A stretch of 64,000 bases of DNA from Stutzerimonas stutzeri (GCF_015291885.1 NZ_CP036186.1:248001-312000), one strand, 5' to 3'; counted from the stretch's first letter, positions 33,991 to 41,723 are shown. Made by a program: numbers and translations. The notes: a model not told the origin generated them from the letters alone.

Positions 33991-34593
33991 TCAAACCACG
34001 CGCAGCACGAGCGGCAGCTTCGGCCCGAAGGGGGCGCCGGGTGCGAACGGATCGGGTAGCGCTCCCTCTGGTGCGTTGCGGATGAAGTCAGCCATAGCCA
34101 GTAGGCAGGCTTGATACAGCGGTCCGCCGTCTCCCCAGGCCGTGCCGTGTCCCGTTGCGCTGTCCTCCAGGCAGGCAATAAACACCAGCTCGTGTAGCCC
34201 GGCGTCACCGTCGCGGACCGCTTGTGCTCGATGCGTGGCGTTCACGCTCAGCAGATCGCACAGCCGATCAAATCCAAGTGCCGCCGTGGTGCTGGCGCTT
34301 TGCAGAAGGACGGCCCGGCCTATCCCGATCAGCGCCCGGTTCATGCCCTCCAGCGATTCGGCTTCGTGCTCCCTGGCTCGCTGCTCCAGGTCGGCAACGG
34401 CTGCGGCAGTGAATGGCAAAAAGGCTTTCAGCTTGGCAGCTTTACGTCGCATTGCGCGGCGCTCTTGGTGGATCGTTGCGCGCTCATGACAAAAAAGGCG
34501 ACATATTCGGCGCGTGGCGATTAGTTGCGTGCTCACGCTGGCGCCTGGCTTGTCGGCTATGTTGGCGAGTGCTCGAATCTGGCTGGCTTTCAT
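33991..34593 (-). CDS. Island hypothetical protein
   Basis: The 200-residue product (MKASQIRALANIADKPGASV start) is helical with a basic N-terminal half (RRAMRRKAAKLKAF), a central LEQRAREHEAESLEGMNRALIGIGRAVLLQSAS, and a C-terminal GGPLYQACLLAMADFI...LPLVLRVV segment. Its start overlaps the stop of the next small gene by 4 bp, so it is co-transcribed with the replication module. I do not recognise it. Confidence 0.6.
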   Translation of the reverse strand: MKASQIRALANIADKPGASVSTQLIATRRICRLFCHERATIHQERRAMRRKAAKLKAFLPFTAAAVADLEQRAREHEAESLEGMNRALIGIGRAVLLQSASTTAALGFDRLCDLLSVNATHRAQAVRDGDAGLHELVFIACLEDSATGHGTAWGDGGPLYQACLLAMADFIRNAPEGALPDPFAPGAPFGPKLPLVLRVV

Positions 34594-34895
34594 GGGTTCG
34601 GCTCCTTTGGTGCGCCGTCTAGTTCGGCATCAGCCCAGCGCCAGCGAGCGGCGGCCAGGGCTTCGGAATAGGTCATTGGCTGTCCGACCATGTAACCAAT
34701 CGCCTGGCCTGCTCGGGTGATCCTCCAGGCGGCGCGCTTCGGCTCGCTGGTGGCCTCTGGTGCGGTTGGTCGTGCTGGTGGGCTGGTCGGTTGCTGCGGA
34801 TCGTTGGCAGCGGGTTGGGCGGGTGGGGTAGCTGGTGCTGGTCGCGTATCGCTTGAAAGCCCCAGGTGTTCGGCAAGCTGTGCAAGTGCGCTCAT
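34590..34895 (-). CDS. Small Pro/Ala-rich island protein
   Basis: The 101-residue product (MSALAQLAEHLGLSSDT start) has a Pro-rich linker (about residues 20-50) and a C-terminal AAWRITRAGQAIGYMVGQPMTYSEALAAARWRWADAE region. An in-frame ATG at 34907 is possible; the ATG at 34895 has GGA spaced 7 bases upstream. Unknown function; its gene abuts the iteron array. Confidence 0.5.
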   Translation of the reverse strand: MSALAQLAEHLGLSSDTRPAPATPPAQPAANDPQQPTSPPARPTAPEATSEPKRAAWRITRAGQAIGYMVGQPMTYSEALAAARWRWADAELDGAPKEPNP

Positions 34896-34920
34896 ATCAC
34901 TTTCCATCTCGTGTTTTGCC

Positions 34921-35112
34921 GGGGTGACAAGGGTGACAGGGGTGACAAGCCCGAACGGCGCGGGCTGTAGCTGTCACCCGATGGTTTTGTGCCGGGGTGA
35001 CAGGGGTGACAACTCACTGGTCTGTCACCTCTGTCACCCGTGTCACTTTTGCAGGGGTGACGGCTGCAAGCCGCGTGGCTCTAGGCTGTCACCCGTGTCA
35101 CCTCTGTCACCC
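34921..35112. repeat. Iteron array (GGGGTGACA), candidate replication origin
   Basis: About 13 copies of a GGGTGACA/TGTCACCC motif lie in 192 bp: three direct copies at 34921-34948, one inverted near 34971, two direct near 34994-35011, three inverted near 35022-35046, one direct near 35054, and three inverted at 35087-35112. It lies between the helicase gene and a small ORF. Clustered two-way iterons of this sort are what a P4-type initiator protein would bind. Confidence 0.65.
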
Positions 35113-35132
35113 GCCGAAAATGCAAACTGCGC

Positions 35133-36884
35133 TCAGGTTTCCGGCTCCAGCTTGGCCGGGTCTATGAAGTACAGCCGTTGTCGGCTTCCGTCTGGCAGCC
35201 GCTTTAGCGCTTGATGCTTGCCGGTGTCACGCTTGGCAATTGCTCCGACCGACTCCAGTGCCAGCACCACGCGCCCCAGGTCGTAACCTTTGGCGGCTTC
35301 CTCCAGGCCGGGGCGGTTGAATAGGTACAGGCGCCCGGTCGGGCTGTCCTCCCAATACCCGGCGCGGTCCCTGGCTTCGCCTTCGGGGTCATCGGCGGAT
35401 GAAAACCGGGTGTCGCCGTGGCGGGCGATGAAGTCAGCGATGGCGCGCAATATCTGCCGATCCTCGCTTGGACCTTGCCCCCGGCCTGCTCGCCATACCT
35501 CAAACAGCCCCAACATTGCGTCGCGGGCTGCGCCATTCGGCAGGGGGAGAATGCCAAAGCTGATAGCCAGTTCCCCCGCCATAGCCACCAGGGCGAAGCG
35601 TTCGGCAGCGCGGCTTTCCTGCCCGCTGGTGCTCGGGTACTGGTTGCAGAGTTGCGCCAGCAGCGCGGGTAAGTCGTCCTGCTCGCCAAGCTCCAGCAGC
35701 TTGCGGATAAACTGCGGCCCCGCGTGCCCGTAGTGCGTCACGCTGGCGCGCTGGATCGCGTCGGAGAACTCCCGGCCCCCGGTCATGCCGTGCAAGTTGT
35801 CCCAGGCGCCGAAGGCGCGGCGGGCGGGTATATCCAGCAGGCGGATCTCCTGCCCGGCCCGGCTACGCTTGCCGCCTTCGGCCATCAGCGCCGATAGCCC
35901 CAGCTCGCCAGATGAAAACAGCATGACGCGCCAGCGCTTCGCAGCCCGTGCCGAGCCGTTGCGGGTGGCTCTGGCCTTGCCGGTGCCGTTCGCCATTGCG
36001 TAGACCACGGCGCCTATCTCCCGTGGGTCGGCTTCGCCTATCTCATCCAGCGCCAGCAGCGTGTCATTGCGTTGGCTGGCGATGCCTTCCAGCCCGTTGC
36101 CAGTAGCGCGCCAAGTGCGCTTGAAGTCCTCACCGTGCCCCCATACCGATGCCCCGGCCAGAATGGCGGAACTCTTGCCCGTGCTGGAATCACCGACGAT
36201 GTGAAAGCCCCCGCCTTGCCGTTGGACGTGGTACAGCAGCGGCCCGGCAAGCGATGCACAGACGCTCAGCACCAGCAACGGGTTGCCCTCGCACTTGGCG
36301 CCGATGCTGTCTTGCCAGCCTTCCAGCGTTCCGCCTTGGCGGTAGTCGTCACCGTTGGCGGCCTCGCTCTGGAATATCGCTTTGCCCTTGCCGATGTTCT
36401 GGCGCGGCATGATGAAAAGTTCGCGGGTGTGCCAGCCGGTAGACGTGGCCGCTATCACGCGGTCCTTTGGGTATTGCGCGGCGATGTACTGGCAGACCTT
36501 GGCGCGGCGCTGGTAGTCCACATCCAGGCCCATGCCCAGCAGAACGGACAGGATCGAATCGGGCTTGCCCGCCAATAGCTCGTTGGGCATTGCCCAGGTC
36601 AGTTCGCGGCGGTCGGCGTTGCGGAATCGCAGCAGGCGCCCGTAATCGCCGTCCTGGCCTTCGTTGCGGGTGACGGCTTCGACATGCAAAGGCCCGCACA
36701 GCCATTCATCGAACGGCAGATACTCGCCGCTTTGCTTGTCCAGGCTTTGCCCGTGATACCAGACGCCGGGGCGCAGCTTCACGCCGTCCAGTGTGATGGC
36801 GTGTTCATACACCCGGTAACAGGGGCGCTCGATGGCTGGTGCGACGGCTTCCGGCACAATCGGGGTGACGATGGCTGCGCTCAT
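35133..36884 (-). CDS. DUF927 superfamily 3-like replicative helicase
   Basis: The 583-residue protein has an N-terminal region with LDGVKLRPGVWYHG, a DUF927 core with Walker A GDSSTGKSSA (about residue 230), Walker B-like DTLLALDEIGEADPREIG, and a sensor-like GLSALMAEGG, then a winged C-terminal region (DLGRVVLALESVGAIAKRDTG). DUF927 proteins replicate satellites and integrative elements together with a TOPRIM primase, equivalent to the helicase part of P4 alpha. It overlaps the primase gene by 4 bp. It probably acts at the iteron array just downstream. Confidence 0.85.
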   Translation of the reverse strand: MSAAIVTPIVPEAVAPAIERPCYRVYEHAITLDGVKLRPGVWYHGQSLDKQSGEYLPFDEWLCGPLHVEAVTRNEGQDGDYGRLLRFRNADRRELTWAMPNELLAGKPDSILSVLLGMGLDVDYQRRAKVCQYIAAQYPKDRVIAATSTGWHTRELFIMPRQNIGKGKAIFQSEAANGDDYRQGGTLEGWQDSIGAKCEGNPLLVLSVCASLAGPLLYHVQRQGGGFHIVGDSSTGKSSAILAGASVWGHGEDFKRTWRATGNGLEGIASQRNDTLLALDEIGEADPREIGAVVYAMANGTGKARATRNGSARAAKRWRVMLFSSGELGLSALMAEGGKRSRAGQEIRLLDIPARRAFGAWDNLHGMTGGREFSDAIQRASVTHYGHAGPQFIRKLLELGEQDDLPALLAQLCNQYPSTSGQESRAAERFALVAMAGELAISFGILPLPNGAARDAMLGLFEVWRAGRGQGPSEDRQILRAIADFIARHGDTRFSSADDPEGEARDRAGYWEDSPTGRLYLFNRPGLEEAAKGYDLGRVVLALESVGAIAKRDTGKHQALKRLPDGSRQRLYFIDPAKLEPET

Positions 36885-37810
36885 TGTGCGGCCCTCCAGT
36901 TGGCTAGATCGTTGAAGTCCGAAAGCTCCAGCGGGGCATCAGCGGGAATGGGTGGCAGCACCAGCCCACAGCCCAGCATGGCGGCGGCTTGGGCGGCTGC
37001 GGCGCGTCCGGGGTTCCCCTTGCCCTCGGCTTCGGTCTGGCGGTCGTCGTCACCCGCGATAATCAGTCGGCTATTCGGGTAGTGCCGCTGTAACTGGCGC
37101 CCGACCTCCAGCAGATTGCCCGCATTCATGGCGCAGGCCACGGCGGCGCCGTTGTGCTCGTGGATGGTTGCGCCGGTTGCCCAGCCTTCGCAGATGTACA
37201 GCGGCTGGTCTGGCTCCAGCGTGCCGATGGGTGAATAGCAGCCCTTCACCCTGCCCCCGGACAGAAAGCGTTTGCCGCCGTCCGCTGCGATGCGTTGCAG
37301 GTTGACCAGAACGCGCCCAAGGTAGAGCGGCACCAGCAGAACGTCGCCGCGCTGGCGCAGGCCGTGCGGCTGGCAGCCCTTGGCGATCAGGTAAGGGTGA
37401 TGCGGATCGGCCGGGGCGCTGGTGCTCCACAGCCGTTGCGCTTCGATGGCTGCCGTCTGCTGTCGCTGGTGCTGCTCCGCCTCGCGCTGGTGCCGCGCCT
37501 GCTCGACGCGCTGGCGGATCAATTCGGCTTCCATCGGGTCGGCGGGCTTGCGGCTGCTCCAGGTGTTAGAACCTCCCGCCTTCCAGCTGCCGAACGCACC
37601 CGATGCAATGCCGTCCAGGTGTAGGACGTACCAGCCGTTGAGTGTGCCGGGCTTGTCGTCTGGCACGCGGAAGCGGTGAATGGTGCCGTCTGCTATAGGT
37701 AGCCAATCCAGCGGCCCGAACGTGGCTTGCAGGGCATCGCGGAAGGCCAGTTCGGCTTTCTCCAGGCAAGCCGATCCCCTCGGCGCACGGGCGCCGTTTT
37801 GAATAGTCAT
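36881..37810 (-). CDS. TOPRIM-domain primase
   Basis: The 309-residue protein has an N-terminal DLPIADGTIHRF-like domain seen in phage primases (PLDWLPIADGTIHRFRVPDD), a middle coiled-coil (RQRVEQARHQREAEQHQRQ), and a TOPRIM fold: LYICEGWATGATI (conserved Glu), then SRLIIAGDDDRQ (Asp-Asp-Asp). No zinc-binding motif is seen. With the DUF927 helicase it forms a split version of a primase-helicase. Confidence 0.87.
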   Translation of the reverse strand: MTIQNGARAPRGSACLEKAELAFRDALQATFGPLDWLPIADGTIHRFRVPDDKPGTLNGWYVLHLDGIASGAFGSWKAGGSNTWSSRKPADPMEAELIRQRVEQARHQREAEQHQRQQTAAIEAQRLWSTSAPADPHHPYLIAKGCQPHGLRQRGDVLLVPLYLGRVLVNLQRIAADGGKRFLSGGRVKGCYSPIGTLEPDQPLYICEGWATGATIHEHNGAAVACAMNAGNLLEVGRQLQRHYPNSRLIIAGDDDRQTEAEGKGNPGRAAAAQAAAMLGCGLVLPPIPADAPLELSDFNDLANWRAAQ

Positions 37811-37813
37811 GGT

Positions 37814-38131
37814 TTAGCCCTCTGCGGTCGGGTTCGGTGCGGTGGCCTTGCGGCGCTCCAGCTCGTACTCGGCGCCGTTCGCAACGTCCACGAGCCTGCC
37901 GGATAGCGTGCCCAGCGAGTTGATAAGCCAGCCGATATTGCGGGCGGTATCGTTGGATAGCTCGCCAGCGTCGGCAGTCCAGGCCAGTAGCTCGCCAATG
38001 GCGGAAATGCCGTGTGCCATGGTCAGCGCCTCACATTCAGCGGTGCGCTCGATGGCGTCCAGATCATCAGTGGACAGACGGCCCATGCGCAAAGGGTCGG
38101 GTAGCAGGTGACTCCAGCAGACGGCGCTCAT
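37814..38131 (-). CDS. Small acidic island protein
   Basis: The 105-residue product has a helical acidic core (STDDLDAIERTAECEALTMA, LLAWTADAGELSNDTARNIG). The start overlaps the upstream gene by 4 bp and the stop is 3 bp before the primase gene, so it is part of the replication operon. Unknown function. Confidence 0.6.
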   Translation of the reverse strand: MSAVCWSHLLPDPLRMGRLSTDDLDAIERTAECEALTMAHGISAIGELLAWTADAGELSNDTARNIGWLINSLGTLSGRLVDVANGAEYELERRKATAPNPTAEG

Positions 38132-38400
38132 TGGGCACCCCCTACGGCGTCGGCCTTCTGTTGCAGCTCACTGGCGCGGCAATCCATGTAGTTAGCCAGA
38201 TCGTCGGCCAGGTACTGCCCCAAGCTGGCCAAATCCTGCACACGGCTTGCGCGTGCCTCCAGCAGGGCGGGGCTTGGCTCAAGCTCCCGGTGAATCGCAG
38301 TCATCAGCGCGGCAAGCCATCGGGCGTGCTCCTTTCCATAACGGACCTGCTCGATTGCGTCGTCTGCGATGTTGGCCATAGCGGCGATGCGGTTGCTCAT
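38128..38400 (-). CDS. Small helical island protein
   Basis: The 90-residue product (MSNRIAAMANIADDAIEQVRY start) is predicted all-helical. It overlaps both neighbours by 4 bp, a sign of a tightly coupled operon. Unknown function. Confidence 0.6.
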   Translation of the reverse strand: MSNRIAAMANIADDAIEQVRYGKEHARWLAALMTAIHRELEPSPALLEARASRVQDLASLGQYLADDLANYMDCRASELQQKADAVGGAQ

Positions 38401-38555
38401 TGCACCCCCCCTACGGTTTCCAGGGAGCGGGCGCGGGCCATCGCTTCGTTGTAGCGGCGCAGACGGACGGACAGGGACGAATCGGAACGCAGCGCGGCGA
38501 ACGCGCGGGCCTTCCAGGCGGCGGCATGGGTGGACGGATTGCGGGTGGTTTGCAT
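38397..38555 (-). CDS. Very small basic island protein
   Basis: The 52-residue product (MQTTRNPSTHAAAWKARAF start) has a good AAGGAG nine bases upstream of its ATG. It is the first gene downstream of the C4-type RNA region and its stop overlaps the next start. It could be a DNA- or RNA-binding protein; unrecognised. A longer in-frame reading through the C4 region is rejected as the start. Confidence 0.6.
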   Translation of the reverse strand: MQTTRNPSTHAAAWKARAFAALRSDSSLSVRLRRYNEAMARARSLETVGGVQ

Positions 38556-38590
38556 AGGTGGTGCTCCTTTGTCGTTGGAGCTGCCACGAA

Positions 38591-38774
38591 TCGTCGCCAA
38601 ACGATTAAGGGTGGCAGCCGTGCGCAGGTTGGCGAACCGGGGACAAAGGAACCCGGCAGGCCTTTCGGCCTCCCGCGCACAGCCGCCATAACACAGCATC
38701 GCTGGCACAAAAAAAGCGCCTGCAATGGGATGGTGGGCGCCTGTGCGCCTTTGTCTGCTCGGGTCGCCAAACCC
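38591..38774 (-). ncRNA. C4-type antisense immunity RNA region
   Basis: On the minus strand three short complementary blocks occur in order: a first target GGGTTTGGCGACCCG (38760-38774), an antisense block CCGGTTCGCCAACC (38627-38640) and a second target TCGTTTGGCGACGA (38591-38604). GACAAAGG near the first also pairs with CCTTTGTC near the antisense block. This target, antisense, target plan is that of the P1/P4 C4 immunity RNAs, which force premature termination of the replication operon. An intrinsic terminator lies between. Exact RNA ends cannot be set. Confidence 0.6.
38709..38740 (-). terminator. Intrinsic terminator upstream of the replication operon
   Basis: On the minus strand GCGCC, a 15-base loop and GGCGC are followed by seven T residues. 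It is placed between the two regulatory blocks of the C4-type region and could mediate premature termination. Confidence 0.55.
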
Positions 38775-38854
38775 GGTCGCTGAATTTGCAGCAACGGGTG
38801 AACCATAGCGCTGCTGGTGCTGGCTGGCAAGGTAGGGAAGGGGCGTCGAGGCAA

Positions 38855-39160
38855 TCATGCGGCGGCCCTCCCTGCTTCGGGGTTGGTTCGCAGGTAGTAC
38901 AGGGCAATGCCGCTGTGGTTGCGTCCGTGGTCGTCAATCAAGGTGATGCGCTGGGTTTCGATAGGGTAGCCCGCTTCGCGCAGCTCCTTGATGCGTGCGG
39001 CTGGCATCAGAATGTTTAGCTCTCGACGCGCCGTGATCGTGTCGATGGGGCCAGCCTTCAGCCTGGCGAGCAAGCGGGCGCGCTGCGCTTCGGTGCTGGT
39101 ACTATGGCCGGGCGTTTTCTTGGGGCTGGCCTGTTGGTCGGCCTTTTTTGTGTCGGTCAT
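38855..39160 (-). CDS. Helix-turn-helix protein (HTH_39-like)
   Basis: The 101-residue protein has a basic N-terminal tail and a winged-helix core (RARLLARLKAGPIDTITARRELNI, ARIKELREAGYPIETQRI, then a strand DHGRNHSGIALYYLR). Such proteins are common in phages and satellites as small DNA-binding regulators. It starts 1 bp after the AlpA-like gene. Confidence 0.7.
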   Translation of the reverse strand: MTDTKKADQQASPKKTPGHSTSTEAQRARLLARLKAGPIDTITARRELNILMPAARIKELREAGYPIETQRITLIDDHGRNHSGIALYYLRTNPEAGRAAA

Positions 39161-39382
39161 TTATGCAGCCTCCCCGCGTTGAGCGGCGAGCGAATCGCAC
39201 CATTGCAAAATTTCCGATTCGATCCAGGCCACCGACTTCGGCCCAAGGGTGACTTGAGCCGGGAAGGTTCCGGCAGCAATGCGCCGGTAAATTTCGGATG
39301 TGGAAAGGCTGGTGTAGTCCTTCACCTTGGCCAGCTTGATGAAGCGGCGGGGTGTTGCGGTCGGGGTGGTTTGCATTGCCAT
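39161..39382 (-). CDS. AlpA-family regulator / excisionase-like protein
   Basis: The 73-residue product starts at an ATG with GGAGG eight bases upstream. The core FIKLAKVKDYTSLSTSEIYRRIAAGTFPAQVTLGPKSVAWIESEI is the AlpA/MerR-like helix-turn-helix (residues about 13-60). AlpA-like proteins of P4-type elements act as excisionase or as activators of integrase and late genes. Confidence 0.82.
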   Translation of the reverse strand: MAMQTTPTATPRRFIKLAKVKDYTSLSTSEIYRRIAAGTFPAQVTLGPKSVAWIESEILQWCDSLAAQRGEAA

Positions 39383-39494
39383 CGTCTGCGCCTCCTTGGG
39401 CGGTATTGGTAACGATGGCGGCAATGTTGCTGGGTGGGGCGGGGGTGTCAGCTAGGAGTGACATCGTGTCATGCCACTATGTCACCCGTCCCCG

Positions 39495-40202
39495 TCATAC
39501 GTCTGGCAAGTCCACGGGCTTGATGGCACTGGCCAGCGCCTTAACCTTACGCGGCGCCTCGCCATTCGCTAGCTCAAGCCCTAGCAGTTTGCACAGTTCC
39601 ATCTGTATCTCTACCTGTGTCGGCTGGCGCTTTTCAGCGGTATAGCCTTCCCAGTACTTCGCGACAGCGGCGCGCATGGCGTCTAGTTCCTTGGTGGCAT
39701 AGGGGAAGGTTAGGCCGCCGGGCGAAACGCCGGCTTGGTCGATGGCATGAGGGGAGGGTGAGTGCTGGCACAGGGAGTCGAGTTCAGTCTTGGTTGCGGC
39801 CAGCTCTACGCTGGCGTGAGAGCTTTCCGCTTGGGCTGATGCCCATGCGTCATATGAGAACCGGCTCTCTTGTTGGAGCGCCTTATAGGCGGTTTCAGCG
39901 TTTATCAGACGTTGATTTAGATCCGCTGCCTCAGCTTCCGCCTGCTCTGCTCGCTGAATTGCGCTTGCTTCGTTTTGAGCCTCCCCCGCATAGCTGGCAT
40001 CTATTCGTTTCAAGTCTCGAAGTATTAGCGATCCAGCAAGGAGGATGGCACCGGCGCCCCCTACAGCGCCTGAAAATGACCAGGCTACAGATTCGTACCC
40101 GATTTTTTTTAGAATCAAAAAAACCAGCAATCCAACGGAACCCGCCAGGTAGCCGCATACGAAGATAGATATTTCTCGCGCGTAGTAGTTTTTCTGCTCC
40201 AC
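39495..40202 (-). CDS. Membrane-anchored coiled-coil protein of the island
   Basis: From a GTG at 40202 (GGAGG seven bases upstream) the product is 235 residues. It has two hydrophobic helices near the N-terminus (about 10-32 and 40-60), a long coiled coil (about 65-145) and a C-terminal globular part with KYWEGYTAEKRQPTQVEIQMELCKLLGLE. It lies between integrase and AlpA-like gene. I do not recognise it; a membrane-linked cargo such as a superinfection or defence factor is possible. Confidence 0.55.
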   Translation of the reverse strand: MEQKNYYAREISIFVCGYLAGSVGLLVFLILKKIGYESVAWSFSGAVGGAGAILLAGSLILRDLKRIDASYAGEAQNEASAIQRAEQAEAEAADLNQRLINAETAYKALQQESRFSYDAWASAQAESSHASVELAATKTELDSLCQHSPSPHAIDQAGVSPGGLTFPYATKELDAMRAAVAKYWEGYTAEKRQPTQVEIQMELCKLLGLELANGEAPRKVKALASAIKPVDLPDV

Positions 40203-40301
40203 TTCACGCCCTCCCAGGCGCCCCACGTCTCGAATAAATCGGCTGGTCAGGCGGGTGGGAAATCCGCTTTTCGCTCCGTCGAGCTAGGCCAGCCAAAACC
40301 G

Positions 40302-41525
40302 TTAAGCCTTGCGCTTGATGCTCACCACGTTGGCGCCAGCGCATAGCGCGTCTATCGAATCGGCCCAGGCTTGCATCATCTCCCGGCGCTGCTCCAGGTA
40401 GGTGGCGTGGTTGTAGGTGTCGCGGATTTCGTCGTTGTCGCCGTGGGCTAGCTGGCGTTCGATCCAGTCGCGGTTATAGCCGCGCCCGTTGAGTTCGGTG
40501 CTCAGCAAATGGCGGAAGCCGTGGCCGGTCTGGCGCCCTTCGTAACCCATCAGGCGCAGCGCCTTGTTAATCGTGTTTTCAGACATTGGCCGGTCGGGGT
40601 TTTGCTGGCCTGCAAACACTAGCGGGTAATCGCCCGTGATTTCCTTGAGCTGGCGCAGGATGGCGACGGCTTGGCGGGGCAAGGGCACCACATGCGGGCG
40701 GCGGGCTTTCATGCGCGCTTTTGGAATGGTCCAGGTCGCGCCGTCCAGATCGAACTCCGACCAGGGCGCTTGGCGCAGCTCACCAGGGCGAACGGCAGTC
40801 AGCACCAGCAAGCGGATGGCGCAGCGGGTCAGGGTGTTGAGCGTGGTCGATTCGATCTTGCCCAGAAGCTCGGGCAGTTCGGCAAAGGCAACGTGCGGAT
40901 GGTGGCGGGTGGCTTTTGGCGGTGCGGCTACCACGTCCAGATCGGTGGCCGGGTTGGCTTCGACTACGCCACTAGCCAGACCGAAGCGGAATATCTGGTG
41001 TAGCCATTGGCGAATCTTGCCAGCGGCGTTCAGGGTGCCGCGCGCTTCGACCTTGCGCACCAGCTCGACCAGCTCCGGGCGGGTGATGGCTTTAACCGGG
41101 CGCGCACCGATGACGGGGATCAGGTCGTTTTCCATGTACAGCCGCGCCTTGTAGGCGGTGCTCTCGGCCCAGCGTGGCGCGTTGTAGGCGTACCACTCCC
41201 GCGCCAGTGTCTCGAATGTCACACCATCGGCCCGTTGCGCTTGTTTGGCGGCTTTTTTCTCTGCGCTGGGGTCAGCCCCTTGGGCTAGCAGCTCGCGTGC
41301 GTCTGTGCGCCTCTGGCGGGCTTGCTGTAGCGACACGGCAGGGTAAGCGCCCAAGGCCAGCCGCTTTTCCTTGCCATCGAAACGGTACTTGAGGCGCCAC
41401 AGCTTCGAGCCGTTGGGCGTGACCTCCAGATATAGCCCTTGGCCGTCCGTCAGCTTGTAGGGGCTGTCCTTGGGCTTGGCTACCTTGATCGCGCTGTCCG
41501 TCAGCGGTGTGGCTTTCCGTGGCAT
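40302..41525 (-). CDS. int: Tyrosine-recombinase integrase (P4-type)
   Basis: The 407-residue protein has an N-terminal arm-DNA-binding domain (PLTDSAIKVAKPKDSPYKLTDG, RLALGAYPAVSLQQARQ), a SAM-like core-binding domain (about 100-190) and a catalytic domain with the Arg in LLVLTAVRPGEL, HGFRH, LAHGDN and a tyrosine in the RDTYNHATY segment. It directs integration into the 3' end of the adjacent tRNA-Phe. I chose the ATG at 41525 (MPRKATPLTD) over one three codons earlier. Confidence 0.93.
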   Translation of the reverse strand: MPRKATPLTDSAIKVAKPKDSPYKLTDGQGLYLEVTPNGSKLWRLKYRFDGKEKRLALGAYPAVSLQQARQRRTDARELLAQGADPSAEKKAAKQAQRADGVTFETLAREWYAYNAPRWAESTAYKARLYMENDLIPVIGARPVKAITRPELVELVRKVEARGTLNAAGKIRQWLHQIFRFGLASGVVEANPATDLDVVAAPPKATRHHPHVAFAELPELLGKIESTTLNTLTRCAIRLLVLTAVRPGELRQAPWSEFDLDGATWTIPKARMKARRPHVVPLPRQAVAILRQLKEITGDYPLVFAGQQNPDRPMSENTINKALRLMGYEGRQTGHGFRHLLSTELNGRGYNRDWIERQLAHGDNDEIRDTYNHATYLEQRREMMQAWADSIDALCAGANVVSIKRKA

Positions 41526-41540
41526 GGGGCGCACCTCGTA

Positions 41541-41584
41541 GGGGCATAAATTCGACCGAACTCGAATGCCCCCAAGAATGCCCC
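41541..41584. promoter_or_regulatory. Candidate integrase arm-type sites, integrase end
   Basis: ATGCCCCC at 41566-41573, ATGCCCC at 41578-41584 and an inverted copy at 41541-41547 lie immediately upstream of the integrase start. They mirror the copies at 32133-32170. Integrase bound here could also autoregulate its own gene. Confidence 0.5.
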
Positions 41585-41629
41585 TAAAAGTTTGGGCTTA
41601 CAAGCGAAGGGTAGGGAATTGCAGGCAAC

Positions 41630-41650
41630 AAAAAACCCGCACGGGGCGGG
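41630..41650 (-). terminator. Element-supplied terminator downstream of tRNA-Phe
   Basis: On the minus strand CCCGC, CCCGT, GCGGG is followed by a run of six T. It stands in for the chromosomal terminator displaced to 32010-32045. The flanking word AATTGCAGGCAA plus A-run is shared by both terminators. Confidence 0.6.
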
Positions 41651-41676
41651 CTTCTTGTGGGCTTTCGGGTGGTTTT

Positions 41677-41723
41677 GGCACCACCTGAAAACGAAAGGTG
41701 GTGCCCAGGGACGGAATCGAACC
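41677..41723. repeat. Right attachment site with inverted core
   Basis: GGCACCACCT (41677-41686) and AGGTGGTGCC (41696-41705) form a perfect 10-bp inverted repeat with a 9-base spacer, overlapping the CCA end of tRNA-Phe. The rest, AGGGACGGAATCGAACC, matches the left attachment site. The inverted arms look like the core-type integrase sites. Confidence 0.65.

Larger units (their letters stand above)
32056..41723. mobile_element. P4-like satellite / integrative element in tRNA-Phe
   Basis: The 9.7-kb element is bounded by near-identical copies of the tRNA-Phe 3' end. From right to left it holds an integrase, a membrane coiled-coil protein, an AlpA-like regulator, an HTH protein, a C4-type RNA region, three small ORFs, a TOPRIM primase, a DUF927 helicase, an iteron array, two hypothetical genes and a NYN-domain protein. 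The content matches replication-competent satellites of the P4 type. No capsid, tail, packaging or conjugation genes are present. Confidence 0.82.

Noticed and set aside
33669..34085. 138-codon frame in the 33.6-34.0 kb gap
   Set aside because: Arg-rich low-complexity product, crosses the inverted repeat and the convergent gene, no good start.
34921..35112. CRISPR array
   Set aside because: Repeats are only 8-9 bp, occur in both orientations with irregular spacing, and no cas genes are present.
38556..38858. N-terminal extension of the 52-residue island protein through the C4 region
   Set aside because: The frame is open but it covers the terminator and the three complementary blocks; the ATG at 38555 has a better ribosome-binding site.
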